This document shows, piece after piece, positions 1 through 6,801 of a stretch of DNA of 64,000 nucleotides (positions within the stretch are counted from its first letter, which is position 1; each line of letters opens with the position of its first letter). The stretch comes from Hymenobacter mellowenesis. Its GTDB lineage: Bacteria > Bacteroidota > Bacteroidia > Cytophagales > Hymenobacteraceae. The notes beneath the pieces are model-generated. The model was given only the letters and a program-made list of their open reading frames with translations, did no database searches and had not been told where the DNA came from. The stretch is taken from the NCBI RefSeq assembly GCF_030581005.1, contig NZ_JAUQSX010000014.1, positions 1-64,000 on the forward strand, read 5' to 3'. Made by a program: the position numbers and the translations under genes.

Positions 1-33
1 TTTTATGACCCCCACCGAATTTAAACAAGTCGC

Positions 34-459
34 TTAGCCTCTGCTAACGACTGGCTTACCGAATGGGGAAGCGTACACCACAGCCTTAAACATTACTTTA
101 ACGGCAACAGACAAAACATTGTCAGTATATGAAAAAGCCTTGAAATCCTCTAAGGACAAGACGCTTGTTTTATCAAGAACCGCTATTTGGTCTGCAATAA
201 ATTTATCATCATACACTCTAACCAGGCTGCTCTTGACCGCTTTTTCAAGAAAATCTTCATACATGCGTATCTGAGGCAAAGACAGATTTTCTTTTCCATG
301 CAATAAATCTATTCCAATCGCTGCGCGGGCTTGGTCATTCAATTCTTGTACTTCCAGTTGTTGCGCTAGAAAGTCATAATCCTCATTTAATTTAAACTGA
401 ATGATATCAGCGATTTTTCCTAATGCCGCTGCGGCGGAAATTCTTAGTGCGCGTTTCAT
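34..459 (-). CDS. Hypothetical protein, second gene of a leftward pair
   Basis: This 141-residue protein is not recognised. It has no clear signal peptide or membrane span and looks mainly helical, with charged and hydrophobic residues alternating. Its start lies 4 bases after the stop of the gene at 463-966, so the two are probably co-transcribed and translationally linked. The pair is clearly more AT-rich than the phage genes to the right, which suggests separately acquired cargo. A toxin-antitoxin or defence role is possible, but no motif supports it. Confidence 0.6.
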   Translation of the reverse strand: MKRALRISAAAALGKIADIIQFKLNEDYDFLAQQLEVQELNDQARAAIGIDLLHGKENLSLPQIRMYEDFLEKAVKSSLVRVYDDKFIADQIAVLDKTSVLSLEDFKAFSYTDNVLSVAVKVMFKAVVYASPFGKPVVSRG

Positions 460-462
460 CTA

Positions 463-966
463 TTAGAACTTAAATTCTATTGCATCAAACTCGCCGTCCT
501 GCAAATCGAATATTCTATATTCTTCCCCCATTGGGTTGGCTAGCTCACTAACAGGAACCATGCTGAGTTTACTATGAACCTTATTAGCAGGAATGACATA
601 GAGCATCGGCTTAAAGTCGGCTATTTCCGCATTATCGACAATAAAGACGATGCGTTGATAGTCGTCGTCAGTAATTTTCTTTTCAGCCAGCATCGCAGCA
701 GCCCCCTTCTTAATCCCCCTCCGGTTTCGCTCAATCTGGTCACTATGCCTGTCTCTGCTTTTGACGGAATCGCTATAACCTAGGTAGATATGGTGCGGCG
801 ATGACGAAACGGCAATATTCTGCATAGGGTCTCGCTCATCCAGTGTCTTGGGATTAAAAACGGGAGAGCACCATATATAGTGCTGCCCGTTATAAAACCG
901 TCGATTAATCATTAGCGAGAGAAAAGAATTGGCTGAGTAGAAAAGCATGCTATCGAGTGCAGGCAT
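463..966 (-). CDS. Hypothetical protein, first gene of a leftward pair
   Basis: This 167-residue protein is not recognised. The N-terminal part is aromatic (RRFYNGQHYIWCSPVF), the middle is basic (residues about 65-90), and the C-terminal part looks like alternating strands ending in an acidic tail. There is no signal peptide or membrane segment. It is upstream of and nearly abuts the gene at 34-459. Base composition is lower in GC than the phage structural genes. No function can be assigned from sequence alone. Confidence 0.6.
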   Translation of the reverse strand: MPALDSMLFYSANSFLSLMINRRFYNGQHYIWCSPVFNPKTLDERDPMQNIAVSSSPHHIYLGYSDSVKSRDRHSDQIERNRRGIKKGAAAMLAEKKITDDDYQRIVFIVDNAEIADFKPMLYVIPANKVHSKLSMVPVSELANPMGEEYRIFDLQDGEFDAIEFKF

Positions 967-978
967 AAGAAAGACGGG

Positions 979-1276
979 ATGTTGTACTTCTGTTTAGACC
1001 GAAAATCTACAGACCACCCATCTGTTAGAGTGGCTTGAGGACTGCCAAACTACAAAGAACCCCCAACTTATAAGGCTCGCTAGCCGCAAAACGGCCACCG
1101 TCAACCGCATTCGTCGGTTCCACAGCCGACTGACCATGCCTTACGCTCAGGTGAAGAGCCTCGCACGCCGGCAAGGCATCAAAAAGCAGTGGATAAAAGA
1201 CGAAGCCTCTACCCCAAAAACCAGGGTAGTCCCCTACCCCTATAATTGGGGTAGCCTACCCCGAATCTTGGGGTAG
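979..1276 (+). pseudogene. Possible frameshifted or remnant small gene
   Basis: A frame from 998 to 1276 stays open and encodes a basic, protein-like stretch (RRFHSRLTMPYAQVKSLARR). Its only ATG is internal, at 1136. A short ORF starting at ATG 979 overlaps it in another frame, so one frameshift could have split a gene. The 3' end runs into the tandem repeat array at 1207-1322. The composition suggests a helical DNA-binding fragment, but this is a weak inference. Confidence 0.25.
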
Positions 1277-1322
1277 CCCTACCCTCAGAATTGGGGTAGC
1301 CCTACCCCAAAAATTGGGGACT
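1207..1322. repeat. Tandem array of palindromic GGGGTAG/CTACCCC units
   Basis: GGGGTAG cores occur at about 1223 (as GGGTAG), 1248, 1270 and 1293, with a partial unit at 1316. The spacing is 22 to 25 bases, about two helical turns. Each core is followed by its inverted partner (CTACCCC), so each unit is a small dyad. Such phased arrays usually bind a protein and may be iterons of an origin, recombinase arm sites or an operator array. No adjacent intact initiator gene is seen. Confidence 0.7.
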
Positions 1323-1407
1323 AATACTTACACTTAATCTTTCAGGTAATCTTTCACTAACTCTTCAGACGCGGGCTGCGCCCGGCAAGCCGGTAAGAGT
1401 TAGAAAA

Positions 1408-1476
1408 GCGCAACGATTGCCCCCGCGCAAAAGGTGGCCTATGTCGGCTGCGCCGCACATGAAAAAGCTTTTAGGG
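1408..1476. repeat. Extragenic palindromic element, copy 1
   Basis: The segment beginning CAACGATTGCCCCCGCGC and containing GGCCTATGTCGGCTGCGCC resembles 17384-17448 base for base over most of about 65 bases. Its first bases also match the ends of the inverted repeats at 18210 and 20801. It contains a hairpin. It lies just downstream of the small gene at 1482-1661 and may act as a terminator-like or REP-like element. Confidence 0.55.
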
Positions 1477-1481
1477 CTGGC

Positions 1482-1661
1482 CTACTTGCTGTCGGGCTTA
1501 ATGCCGAGGCGCTCCGCTTCGTCAAGCATAAGCAGTCGTACAAGCGCCGAGACCGTAAGGCGGCGCGCTTTGGCGACCTTTTTGAACAATTCTTTTTCGT
1601 CGGCTTCTACTTCAATGCTGAGCAGTGGCTTGCGGGACTTGGGCGCTTCGTCGTTCTTCAT
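1482..1661 (-). CDS. Small ribbon-helix-helix-like protein
   Basis: This 59-residue ORF starts at ATG 1661 and ends at 1482. After a basic N-terminus it has a short beta strand (LLSIEVEAD) and two helices (ELFKKVAKARR and TVSALVRLLMLDEAERLG), the layout of MetJ/Arc-type ribbon-helix-helix DNA-binding proteins. A consensus -7 box (TAACTTTG) ends only 4 bases before the start codon, so the message may be nearly leaderless. It diverges from the duplicated module starting at 1757 and could repress it. The fold is inferred from pattern only. Confidence 0.6.
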   Translation of the reverse strand: MKNDEAPKSRKPLLSIEVEADEKELFKKVAKARRLTVSALVRLLMLDEAERLGIKPDSK

Positions 1662-1665
1662 GCCG

Positions 1666-1697
1666 CAAAGTTATAAAACAATATAAACACAATACAA
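1666..1697 (-). promoter_or_regulatory. Bacteroidota-type promoter for the RHH gene
   Basis: On the minus strand TAACTTTG (1673-1666) matches the TAnnTTTG -7 consensus. A TTG lies 21 bases upstream (1697-1695). The ATG of the small RHH gene follows almost at once. Confidence 0.55.
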
Positions 1698-1733
1698 GCA
1701 CAAGAATTTATTTTATGATTCTCGATAAAAACT

Positions 1734-1764
1734 CTTGTTTTTTTATTGAGAATGTTTATCTTTG
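1734..1764 (+). promoter_or_regulatory. Bacteroidota-type promoter of module A
   Basis: CTTG (1734-1737), a 19-base spacer and TATCTTTG (1757-1764) match the Bacteroidota -33/-7 pattern. Transcription would start near 1771 and read the structured leader. The -7 region and the following GTTCCAAAAGGGAGCGCC are conserved in the second module at 18687. Confidence 0.65.
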
Positions 1765-1770
1765 TACTGT

Positions 1771-1903
1771 TCCAAAAGGGAGCGCCCGCACAGATACTAA
1801 ACGAAAAGAGGCCAGCCGCTAGTAACGACTGACCTCCCGAAAACAGGTGCTAGTAACACCTGAAATCTAAGCGGGGATTTTTCAACCCCCAATGCAAGTA
1901 CAA
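1771..1903 (+). promoter_or_regulatory. Structured 5' leader of module A
   Basis: The leader contains two hairpins with nearly the same loop: one centred on CTAGTAA at about 1821-1845, and CAGGTG-ctagtaa-CACCTG at about 1846-1864. A third hairpin, GGGG-atttttcaa-CCCC, follows at about 1876-1892. The same order occurs at 18701-18830, where the first stem has changed on both sides but still pairs (CAGATG with CATCTG). That co-variation supports a real RNA structure or paired protein site. The two loops share GCTAG(T)AAC. The function is unknown; autoregulation by the encoded proteins is one possibility. Confidence 0.6.
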
Positions 1904-2353
1904 ATGTACACCCCCGAAACCACCCCCCAAGCCGCTGACCAAGTAAACGGCCTGCGCAACCTCATTCTTGACCTGCTTTTCGGCTCGCCGGTCATCACTG
2001 CCAAAGAATGGGCCACCGCCGTCGAGCGCACCAGCAACACGGAAAATACGGCCACCCTGGCGAAATGGTATCGGAATGCGGCGGCTGAAATCAGCCGCCG
2101 CGAAGCCGCTGCTGCCCCGGTGGGATACGCCACCAACGCGCAGAAAGAGCAGATTATTCGCCTGCTCAACCATCCGGCCGTGACGCGCCCGAAAAAGACG
2201 AAGGTGCTGCTGCGCATCAACCGCTACGAAGCCCGCGAAGCCGCGCAGCTCATTGCCGACCTGACGGCCCTCACCACCGCCCCGGCCCCGAAAGGGGGCG
2301 GCGCTGCGGTGGGCGCGTCGGGCGAATTGGTGGGCTTTTCGTTGGTCGCTTAA
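1904..2353 (+). CDS. Module A protein 1, paralogue of 18831-19295
   Basis: This protein of about 149 residues has a clear paralogue at 18831. The start at 1904 is chosen over the in-frame ATG at 1892 because the paralogue begins with the same MYTPET. The N-terminal half is helical. Residues about 85-130 carry QKEQIIRLLNHPAVTRPKKT followed by a helical stretch, a segment also present in the next gene. A glycine-rich tail follows. There is no signal peptide. Similar short RLLNxP segments occur in proteins of Bacteroidota phages and plasmids, but the biochemical role is unknown. Confidence 0.8.
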   Translation: MYTPETTPQAADQVNGLRNLILDLLFGSPVITAKEWATAVERTSNTENTATLAKWYRNAAAEISRREAAAAPVGYATNAQKEQIIRLLNHPAVTRPKKTKVLLRINRYEAREAAQLIADLTALTTAPAPKGGGAAVGASGELVGFSLVA

Positions 2354-2365
2354 TCACGCCCGGCC

Positions 2366-2629
2366 ATGAAGAGCGCCCTCAAACGCCCGCACTGCAAAGC
2401 CCTCGCTCGCCGTGCCGCCCGCCAAGAAGCCGCCGCGCTGACCGTGCGCGCCTCGCATGAGCAGCAAGGGCAACTGCTCTACCTGCTCAACCACCGCGCC
2501 GCCCCGCGCCGCCTCAAAATCTGGTTGCTGCTCAATATCAAGCGGCTTAGCGAAATCGATGCCTTACGCTGGATTCTGCGCCTCGCTGCTTGCCCCGCCG
2601 CCGAGCCGCTGCTCACTCTCGCCAACTAA
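2366..2629 (+). CDS. Module A protein 2, paralogue of 19308-19529
   Basis: This 87-residue basic protein starts 12 bases after the previous stop. Its core (EQQGQLLYLLNHRAAPRRLK) resembles the C-terminal segment of the preceding protein, so the two ORFs seem to share a small helical domain. The second copy at 19308-19529 is close in sequence but shorter (73 residues). The charge and size suggest a nucleic-acid-binding or accessory role. No family is recognised with certainty. Confidence 0.75.
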   Translation: MKSALKRPHCKALARRAARQEAAALTVRASHEQQGQLLYLLNHRAAPRRLKIWLLLNIKRLSEIDALRWILRLAACPAAEPLLTLAN

Positions 2630-2641
2630 CACTAACCCCAA

Positions 2642-2670
2642 GCGGGGCCGGCTTCCCGGCCCCGCCTTTT
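2642..2670 (+). terminator. GC-rich hairpin between protein 2 and the GIY-YIG gene
   Basis: A perfect 10-bp stem (2642-2651 with 2656-2665) is followed by TTTT. It lies just before the start of the nuclease gene. It could terminate the module transcript or hold down expression of the endonuclease, as seen for some free-standing homing endonucleases. Confidence 0.6.
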
Positions 2671-2675
2671 GGCTT

Positions 2676-3338
2676 ATGCAATTCAACATTCCGGCCGAAC
2701 ACAAAAACGCTTCTGGCGTCTATGTCATTCGCAATACTACCAATCGCAGGGTGTACGTGGGAAGCACAGTAAACCTTCGCAGGCGCTTCAATGGGCATCG
2801 GGCGGCACTCATCAGCAACACTCACCACAACGGGCCGCTACAGCGTTATTTTAACAAGTACGGCGCGGGTGGGCTATCCTTCAATTTGCTTGAATTAGTA
2901 GCTCTGGATGCTAACGAGCTTGCAAAGGTTGAGCAGCATTATATCACCCTTTTCAATGCAGCCCACCGGAAAACCGGCTTTAACATAGACCCGCAAGTGT
3001 ATCCCTCCCCTAAGCTGTCTGAATCCACTAAGAAAAAGCTCGCTCGCAAGCGCGGGCCGCTCTCCGAGCAACACAAGCTCAAATTGTCCGAATACGCAAA
3101 GGGGCGCACCCCGCCCACGAAAGGCAAAAAGCTTAGCGCCGAGCATCGGGCTAAAATCGGAATCGGTCAGCTAGGGCGCGCCTCGCCAATGAAGGGCCGA
3201 AAAGCGTCGGAAGAAACCCGGCAAAAGCTCTCCCTTGCCAGAACAGGCAAAAAACAGTCGCCCGAAACGATAGCCAAGCGCAATGCCAGCCGCCAACGCT
3301 ATTTTGAAAATCGCCAAGCTAAGCCCGCTCCCAGTTGA
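2676..3338 (+). CDS. GIY-YIG homing endonuclease with NUMOD3-like repeats
   Basis: This 220-residue protein starts at ATG 2676 (MQFNIPAEHK). The longer in-frame extension upstream is the shadow of the previous gene. The N-terminal GIY-YIG domain (residues about 13-100) shows GVYVIRN and VYVGST, followed by the arginine of NLRRRFNGHR. The C-terminal half carries several basic NUMOD3-type motifs of the form SEEHR/KxxxSxAxKGRxxS, which contact DNA. It is probably a free-standing homing endonuclease that cuts DNA lacking its own gene. A paralogue with an almost identical start is at 19887. Confidence 0.88.
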   Translation: MQFNIPAEHKNASGVYVIRNTTNRRVYVGSTVNLRRRFNGHRAALISNTHHNGPLQRYFNKYGAGGLSFNLLELVALDANELAKVEQHYITLFNAAHRKTGFNIDPQVYPSPKLSESTKKKLARKRGPLSEQHKLKLSEYAKGRTPPTKGKKLSAEHRAKIGIGQLGRASPMKGRKASEETRQKLSLARTGKKQSPETIAKRNASRQRYFENRQAKPAPS

Positions 3339-3350
3339 GCGGGCTTTTTC
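3321..3350 (+). terminator. Intrinsic terminator after the GIY-YIG gene
   Basis: AAGCCCGCTC pairs with GAGCGGGCTT across a six-base loop and continues into a T run. The stem begins inside the end of the coding region. Confidence 0.8.
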
Positions 3351-3436
3351 GTGGGCACCCATCAGAACACTTTAAAAGCTTTTTCGGAGCGTCAGGCTTC
3401 GCGGCTAGCGAGTTAGCAGAACAGCTTGCTCAATAA

Positions 3437-3547
3437 AAATCGCTGGCTCATACGGACGTGGATACGATACGCGAAAAAAACGCTCTGAGCGTCTGCGATA
3501 CCGTCGAGTATTATCGGCAGATGCGGGCCAACGCCCCGAAGAAATAG
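3437..3547 (+). pseudogene. Possible C-terminal remnant of a small gene
   Basis: A 36-codon open stretch ending at TAG 3545-3547 reads as ordinary protein (VCDTVEYYRQMRANAPKK) but has no ATG near its beginning; only an in-frame GTG is available. Its stop lies inside the 36-bp element before 3579. It could be a very small gene or the tail of a deleted one. Confidence 0.25.
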
Positions 3548-3578
3548 CCACAAAAGCGGCGAGCGTCATTTCTTAGGC
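3543..3578 (+). promoter_or_regulatory. Phage late-expression element, copy A
   Basis: The segment has AATAGCCACAAAA, then a GC-rich stretch, then GTCATTTCTTAGG, and the start codon follows 2 bases later. Copies with the same spacing precede 22003 and 25390. No TAnnTTTG box is present. It is probably a phage-specific promoter or translation signal. Confidence 0.65.
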
Positions 3579-4148
3579 ATGACGTTCGCTGCTTTACTCG
3601 ACACCCTTGCCAGCTTCGGCCGGCGCCATCGCCAAATCGGACGCGCTGCGCTGACCGGAACGGGCGAGGCGCCGGCCAATTCTGTTTATCCGCTGCTCTT
3701 AGTCGAAGCCGACCCGCTCTGCGAAGGCATGACGCTCGGCATCGACAGCTACAGCATCGCGCTTCAGGTGCTCGACCGCGAGCGCGACCAATACGGCGAG
3801 TTTCGGGCCGACGCCGAAGACGTGCCGGCGATGCTGACACGCACGAAGGATTGGGCCGACCAAATCATTCAGCAGTTGCGCGACGAAAACCCCGGCTGGA
3901 TAGATGGCAACCCCTCATTTCTCGGCTTGCCGCAGTGCGCCGGCACCGACCTGGCTACCGGCTGGCGAATCGAAATGCGCCTGAAGGTGCCGCGCGAGCT
4001 GAATCGCGTGACGAATGCTGCCTTCTTCGATGCTGCGGCCCCTGCGCCGGCCGAAGCCCGGCCGCTGAATGATTTCAGCCCGGCCGACATCATTGCCCAA
4101 TACCTGCGCTTGACTGAGCTGCGCGAGCTGCTCGCCCCTTCCCTGTAA
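3579..4148 (+). CDS. Phage structural protein, tail-completion-like
   Basis: This 189-residue soluble protein opens the left structural block, directly behind the late element. Its YPLLLVEADPL and YSIALQVLDRER segments alternate strand and helix, in the manner of small tail terminator or head-tail completion proteins. The assignment rests mainly on position before a run of tail genes; sequence similarity is not proven. The next gene starts 3 bases after its stop. Confidence 0.6.
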   Translation: MTFAALLDTLASFGRRHRQIGRAALTGTGEAPANSVYPLLLVEADPLCEGMTLGIDSYSIALQVLDRERDQYGEFRADAEDVPAMLTRTKDWADQIIQQLRDENPGWIDGNPSFLGLPQCAGTDLATGWRIEMRLKVPRELNRVTNAAFFDAAAPAPAEARPLNDFSPADIIAQYLRLTELRELLAPSL

Positions 4149-4151
4149 TCG

Positions 4152-4847
4152 ATGCCTCAGAACGTCCCCAACTTCAGCGCTCGAAATAAGAGCATCGGTT
4201 CGACTGGCCTGACGACCGACGTGAATGCTGACAGCGTGCAAATCGCCGCGATTACGGCTTTTATAAATGGTTTGGAGCCGAGCGCCTTCATCTCTGGCAC
4301 CTACACGGCCGGGGCTGATGGCGCCCAAACCATCACCGTGCCGAATGCAGTGCTCTTCGGGAGCGTGGGCGTGGAAGGGCCGGGCGGTAGCCTCAACCCA
4401 CTTGCCTACGGCAGCGGCTACACGCAGGCCGGCAACGTGCTCACTGTGCTCGCGGCGGTCAATGTGAAGGCCGGCGAGGTAATTCTCTTTAGCTATTTGG
4501 CCGGCACCGTCACCGCGACCTACGATGACACCCCGTTACAAAATCGACTGAGCGCGGTAGAAAACACGCTCGCCGCTGCGGTAGACGTGTCGGCTGTGTC
4601 GGGCGCGAAGCGGGTCGCCGTAGTGCAGGCTATTATCAATTCGTTGGCGCAGACGCCTGCGGGCCCGGCTTTTGTGCTGGATTCCGTTGCTTTCGTTTCA
4701 GGCGACCCGCTGACGGGCGCCGACTACATCGGGCGCACCTTTCCCGACATTCGGAATTCCGGCTTGCCCTACGTGTATCGTTGCGACCGGGCCATCGACA
4801 GCGCCGGAGTGGAGCGAATTATTTGGTTTCGCCTCAAAATTCAGTAA
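4152..4847 (+). CDS. Phage structural protein, unknown role
   Basis: This 231-residue protein is rich in Gly, Ala, Thr and Val. It has a beta-rich middle (residues about 45-130) that resembles small virion decoration or fibre domains, followed by a short helical part. There is no catalytic motif or signal peptide. It sits in a tightly packed rightward block, and the next start overlaps its stop by one base (TAATG). A minor tail or fibre role is inferred from context. Confidence 0.6.
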   Translation: MPQNVPNFSARNKSIGSTGLTTDVNADSVQIAAITAFINGLEPSAFISGTYTAGADGAQTITVPNAVLFGSVGVEGPGGSLNPLAYGSGYTQAGNVLTVLAAVNVKAGEVILFSYLAGTVTATYDDTPLQNRLSAVENTLAAAVDVSAVSGAKRVAVVQAIINSLAQTPAGPAFVLDSVAFVSGDPLTGADYIGRTFPDIRNSGLPYVYRCDRAIDSAGVERIIWFRLKIQ

Positions 4848-5359
4848 TGGCCATAAAGCTATTTTCCCGCGCGGGCCACCTGCTGAAGCACGCCGGGCGG
4901 CTGCTCGCCCGCACCACGGCGCCGCTCTCGCTCTGGCCTGCCGTGGCACTGGTGCTGCAAGCCGATGATTTCCGCATTGAGTACTCGCTAAATCCCGATA
5001 CCGGAACGTCGGACTTTCTGCGCTACGACGTCAGCGCGGCCGTGGCTTACGGCGGTTTCTACTACCGGGCCGGCCGCATCGGGGCTTACTACCGCATCGG
5101 AATTCCGGCCGGCATTTCAGGCGTCAGCATGCAGGGCCACAAAGGGCCGGACGGCGGCGGCTATTCCGTGTACATCAACAATACACAGGTGCTCAGTTTT
5201 CCCGGCGTCGATATGTACGCCGACCCGCCCGTTCTCGCCGAGTACTTTCCCGGCCGGCCCCTCAACCGCTTCGACGTGGTGCCCGGCGACGTGGTGACCG
5301 TCGAATTCACCGGCCCCAACCAAGCCGTTTTCTGCAATCAAATCACGCTGCATCCCTAG
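4847..5359 (+). CDS. Phage structural protein, beta-rich
   Basis: The start at 4847 is chosen because it overlaps the previous stop. The protein has 170 residues. The first 35 are basic and hydrophobic (LFSRAGHLLKHAGRLL) and the rest is probably a beta sandwich with many Tyr and Gly (GFYYRAGRIGAYYRIG). This is compatible with a receptor-binding or adaptor domain in a tail. No family is recognised. Confidence 0.6.
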   Translation: MAIKLFSRAGHLLKHAGRLLARTTAPLSLWPAVALVLQADDFRIEYSLNPDTGTSDFLRYDVSAAVAYGGFYYRAGRIGAYYRIGIPAGISGVSMQGHKGPDGGGYSVYINNTQVLSFPGVDMYADPPVLAEYFPGRPLNRFDVVPGDVVTVEFTGPNQAVFCNQITLHP

Positions 5360-5362
5360 TCC

Positions 5363-6199
5363 ATGCGTTACGCTGAACAAGCCGCCCTTAAACAGCTGGA
5401 GCAAGTCACGAATATAGCTGACGCCGATGCGCAGCCAGTAGACGCGCGCCTTTTGGAGCTGGGCGAGAGCATCACCGGCCAAAAAGGACGCATCGGCACG
5501 CGAATGCAAAACCGCAACAACGCGCTTCGGCTCGATGCGGTTGAACCGTTGTTGAACACGCTTCAGCAGGCCGTGGGGCTGCTCATCACCAAATCCGACG
5601 CGCAGGACGCCCGGCTCACCGACCTGGGCGCGCAGTCCGACTTATTGCGCGCCAACGCGACGGCCACCCGCTCGGCATTGGAAGCCAACACGGCCGCTGA
5701 TGCCGCCCTGCGCGCCTACGAGGAAAGCAACGCTGCCCGTCTGCTGCTGCTCGAAGCCCGCGTCTCGAAAGATGAGGGGGCGATTACGGCGGCGCAGGCC
5801 AAAGCCGACGCGGCGCAGGCCAGCGCTACCACAGCCATCGCCAACGCAGCCACCGCGCAGGCAGCGGCCAACGCCAATACTGCCGAATTGGTCCGGCTCG
5901 CCGCCGATGTGGCAAAGCGCCTGCCGGCTGACCTAGTGCAGCGCTTTAGTATCAGCACCCCCGGCGTGACCATTCAGGCGCTCACGCCGGCCACCTTTCC
6001 GGTGCCGCTGCCGAAGCCCTTCGCCGATGGCAACTACTTCGTTTTTTTCACTAAGGCCAGCGGCGCGGCGCTGCTGAATGTGCAGCTCAGCGACACGGCC
6101 AAAACCGCAACCGGCTTCACGGCTACCATGCAGCAAACCGGCCTTGCCTCGCTGCTTGTAGCAGCCAGCACGGCCGAAGTGCTCGCCGTTCACGCTTAA
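5363..6199 (+). CDS. Tail fibre-like protein with coiled coil
   Basis: This 278-residue protein has three visible parts. Residues 1-60 are helical and charged. Residues about 65-185 form a long Ala-rich heptad region typical of trimeric fibre shafts. The C-terminal 90 residues are beta-rich with DGNYFVFFTKASGAALL. This shaft-plus-head layout suits a short tail fibre or spike. The coordinates fit the packed tail block. Confidence 0.7.
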   Translation: MRYAEQAALKQLEQVTNIADADAQPVDARLLELGESITGQKGRIGTRMQNRNNALRLDAVEPLLNTLQQAVGLLITKSDAQDARLTDLGAQSDLLRANATATRSALEANTAADAALRAYEESNAARLLLLEARVSKDEGAITAAQAKADAAQASATTAIANAATAQAAANANTAELVRLAADVAKRLPADLVQRFSISTPGVTIQALTPATFPVPLPKPFADGNYFVFFTKASGAALLNVQLSDTAKTATGFTATMQQTGLASLLVAASTAEVLAVHA

Positions 6200-6205
6200 T
6201 TTCCG

Positions 6206-6799
6206 ATGCCAGCCCCTTCCCCTATTCGCGACATGCTCGAAGCTATCGGCCTGGCGATGGCTTACGAGATAGTTCGGATTCTCGACGCCAACGGGCGAGA
6301 GCCCCTGCGCGCGAATTCGACGCTGAAGAAGCAGCTGCTGTCGGGCGAAGCGGTAAAGGTGACGCAGGGCCGCAGCGCGCGCGGCCGTTTTGAGGGCTAC
6401 ACGGCGAACGCCGCGCTCACGCTGTATGCCCTCGATTATCTGCAATGGATTGACAGCGGCCGGAAAAAGCAGGCAAAGCGAATTCCCATTTTCGCCCTTG
6501 TCAAATTCATAAAAGACCGGGGCTTGAAGCTGCGCGATAAGCAAACCGGCCGCTTCAGCCGGCAGCGCGTCCGGCTCAAAGGGCGCGACGGCTCGCCGGC
6601 CGTGTCGGTGAATCGCCTCGCCTTCATGATTCAGAATGCGATTTGGCGAAACGGCATCAAGGCCCGGCCCGTCATCGCGCCGGCCTTCGAATTTGGGCAG
6701 CACTTAGTCGATTTATACCTCGATGAGCAGCTACTCGACGGCATCGCTTACGACATCGAGCAGCAAATCAATTTGAGCTACATCAGCACGAAAAAGTAA
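6206..6799 (+). CDS. HK97 gp10-like head-tail joining protein (putative)
   Basis: This 197-residue basic protein shows LQWIDSGRKKQAKRIP, and a C-terminal helix with QNAIWRNGIKARPVIAPAFE. The second pattern resembles the xxGxxxRPFxxPAxE region of HK97 gp10-type tail-completion proteins. There is no signal peptide. It lies between a fibre-like gene and two large tail-tip genes. The family assignment is by motif and is moderately sure. Confidence 0.6.
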   Translation: MPAPSPIRDMLEAIGLAMAYEIVRILDANGREPLRANSTLKKQLLSGEAVKVTQGRSARGRFEGYTANAALTLYALDYLQWIDSGRKKQAKRIPIFALVKFIKDRGLKLRDKQTGRFSRQRVRLKGRDGSPAVSVNRLAFMIQNAIWRNGIKARPVIAPAFEFGQHLVDLYLDEQLLDGIAYDIEQQINLSYISTKK

Positions 6800-6801
6800 T
6801 T

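Noticed and set aside
1..1000. Left attachment site matching the tRNA 3' end
   Set aside because: No copy of the GCGGGGACTGG-type tRNA end was seen in the first kilobase.
1207..1322. Possible CRISPR array
   Set aside because: The repeats are only about 17 bases and palindromic, the spacers are 5-8 bases and similar to each other, and no cas gene is present.
5933..6703. Leftward ORF within the phage tail block
   Set aside because: It crosses two tightly packed rightward genes and has shadow composition.
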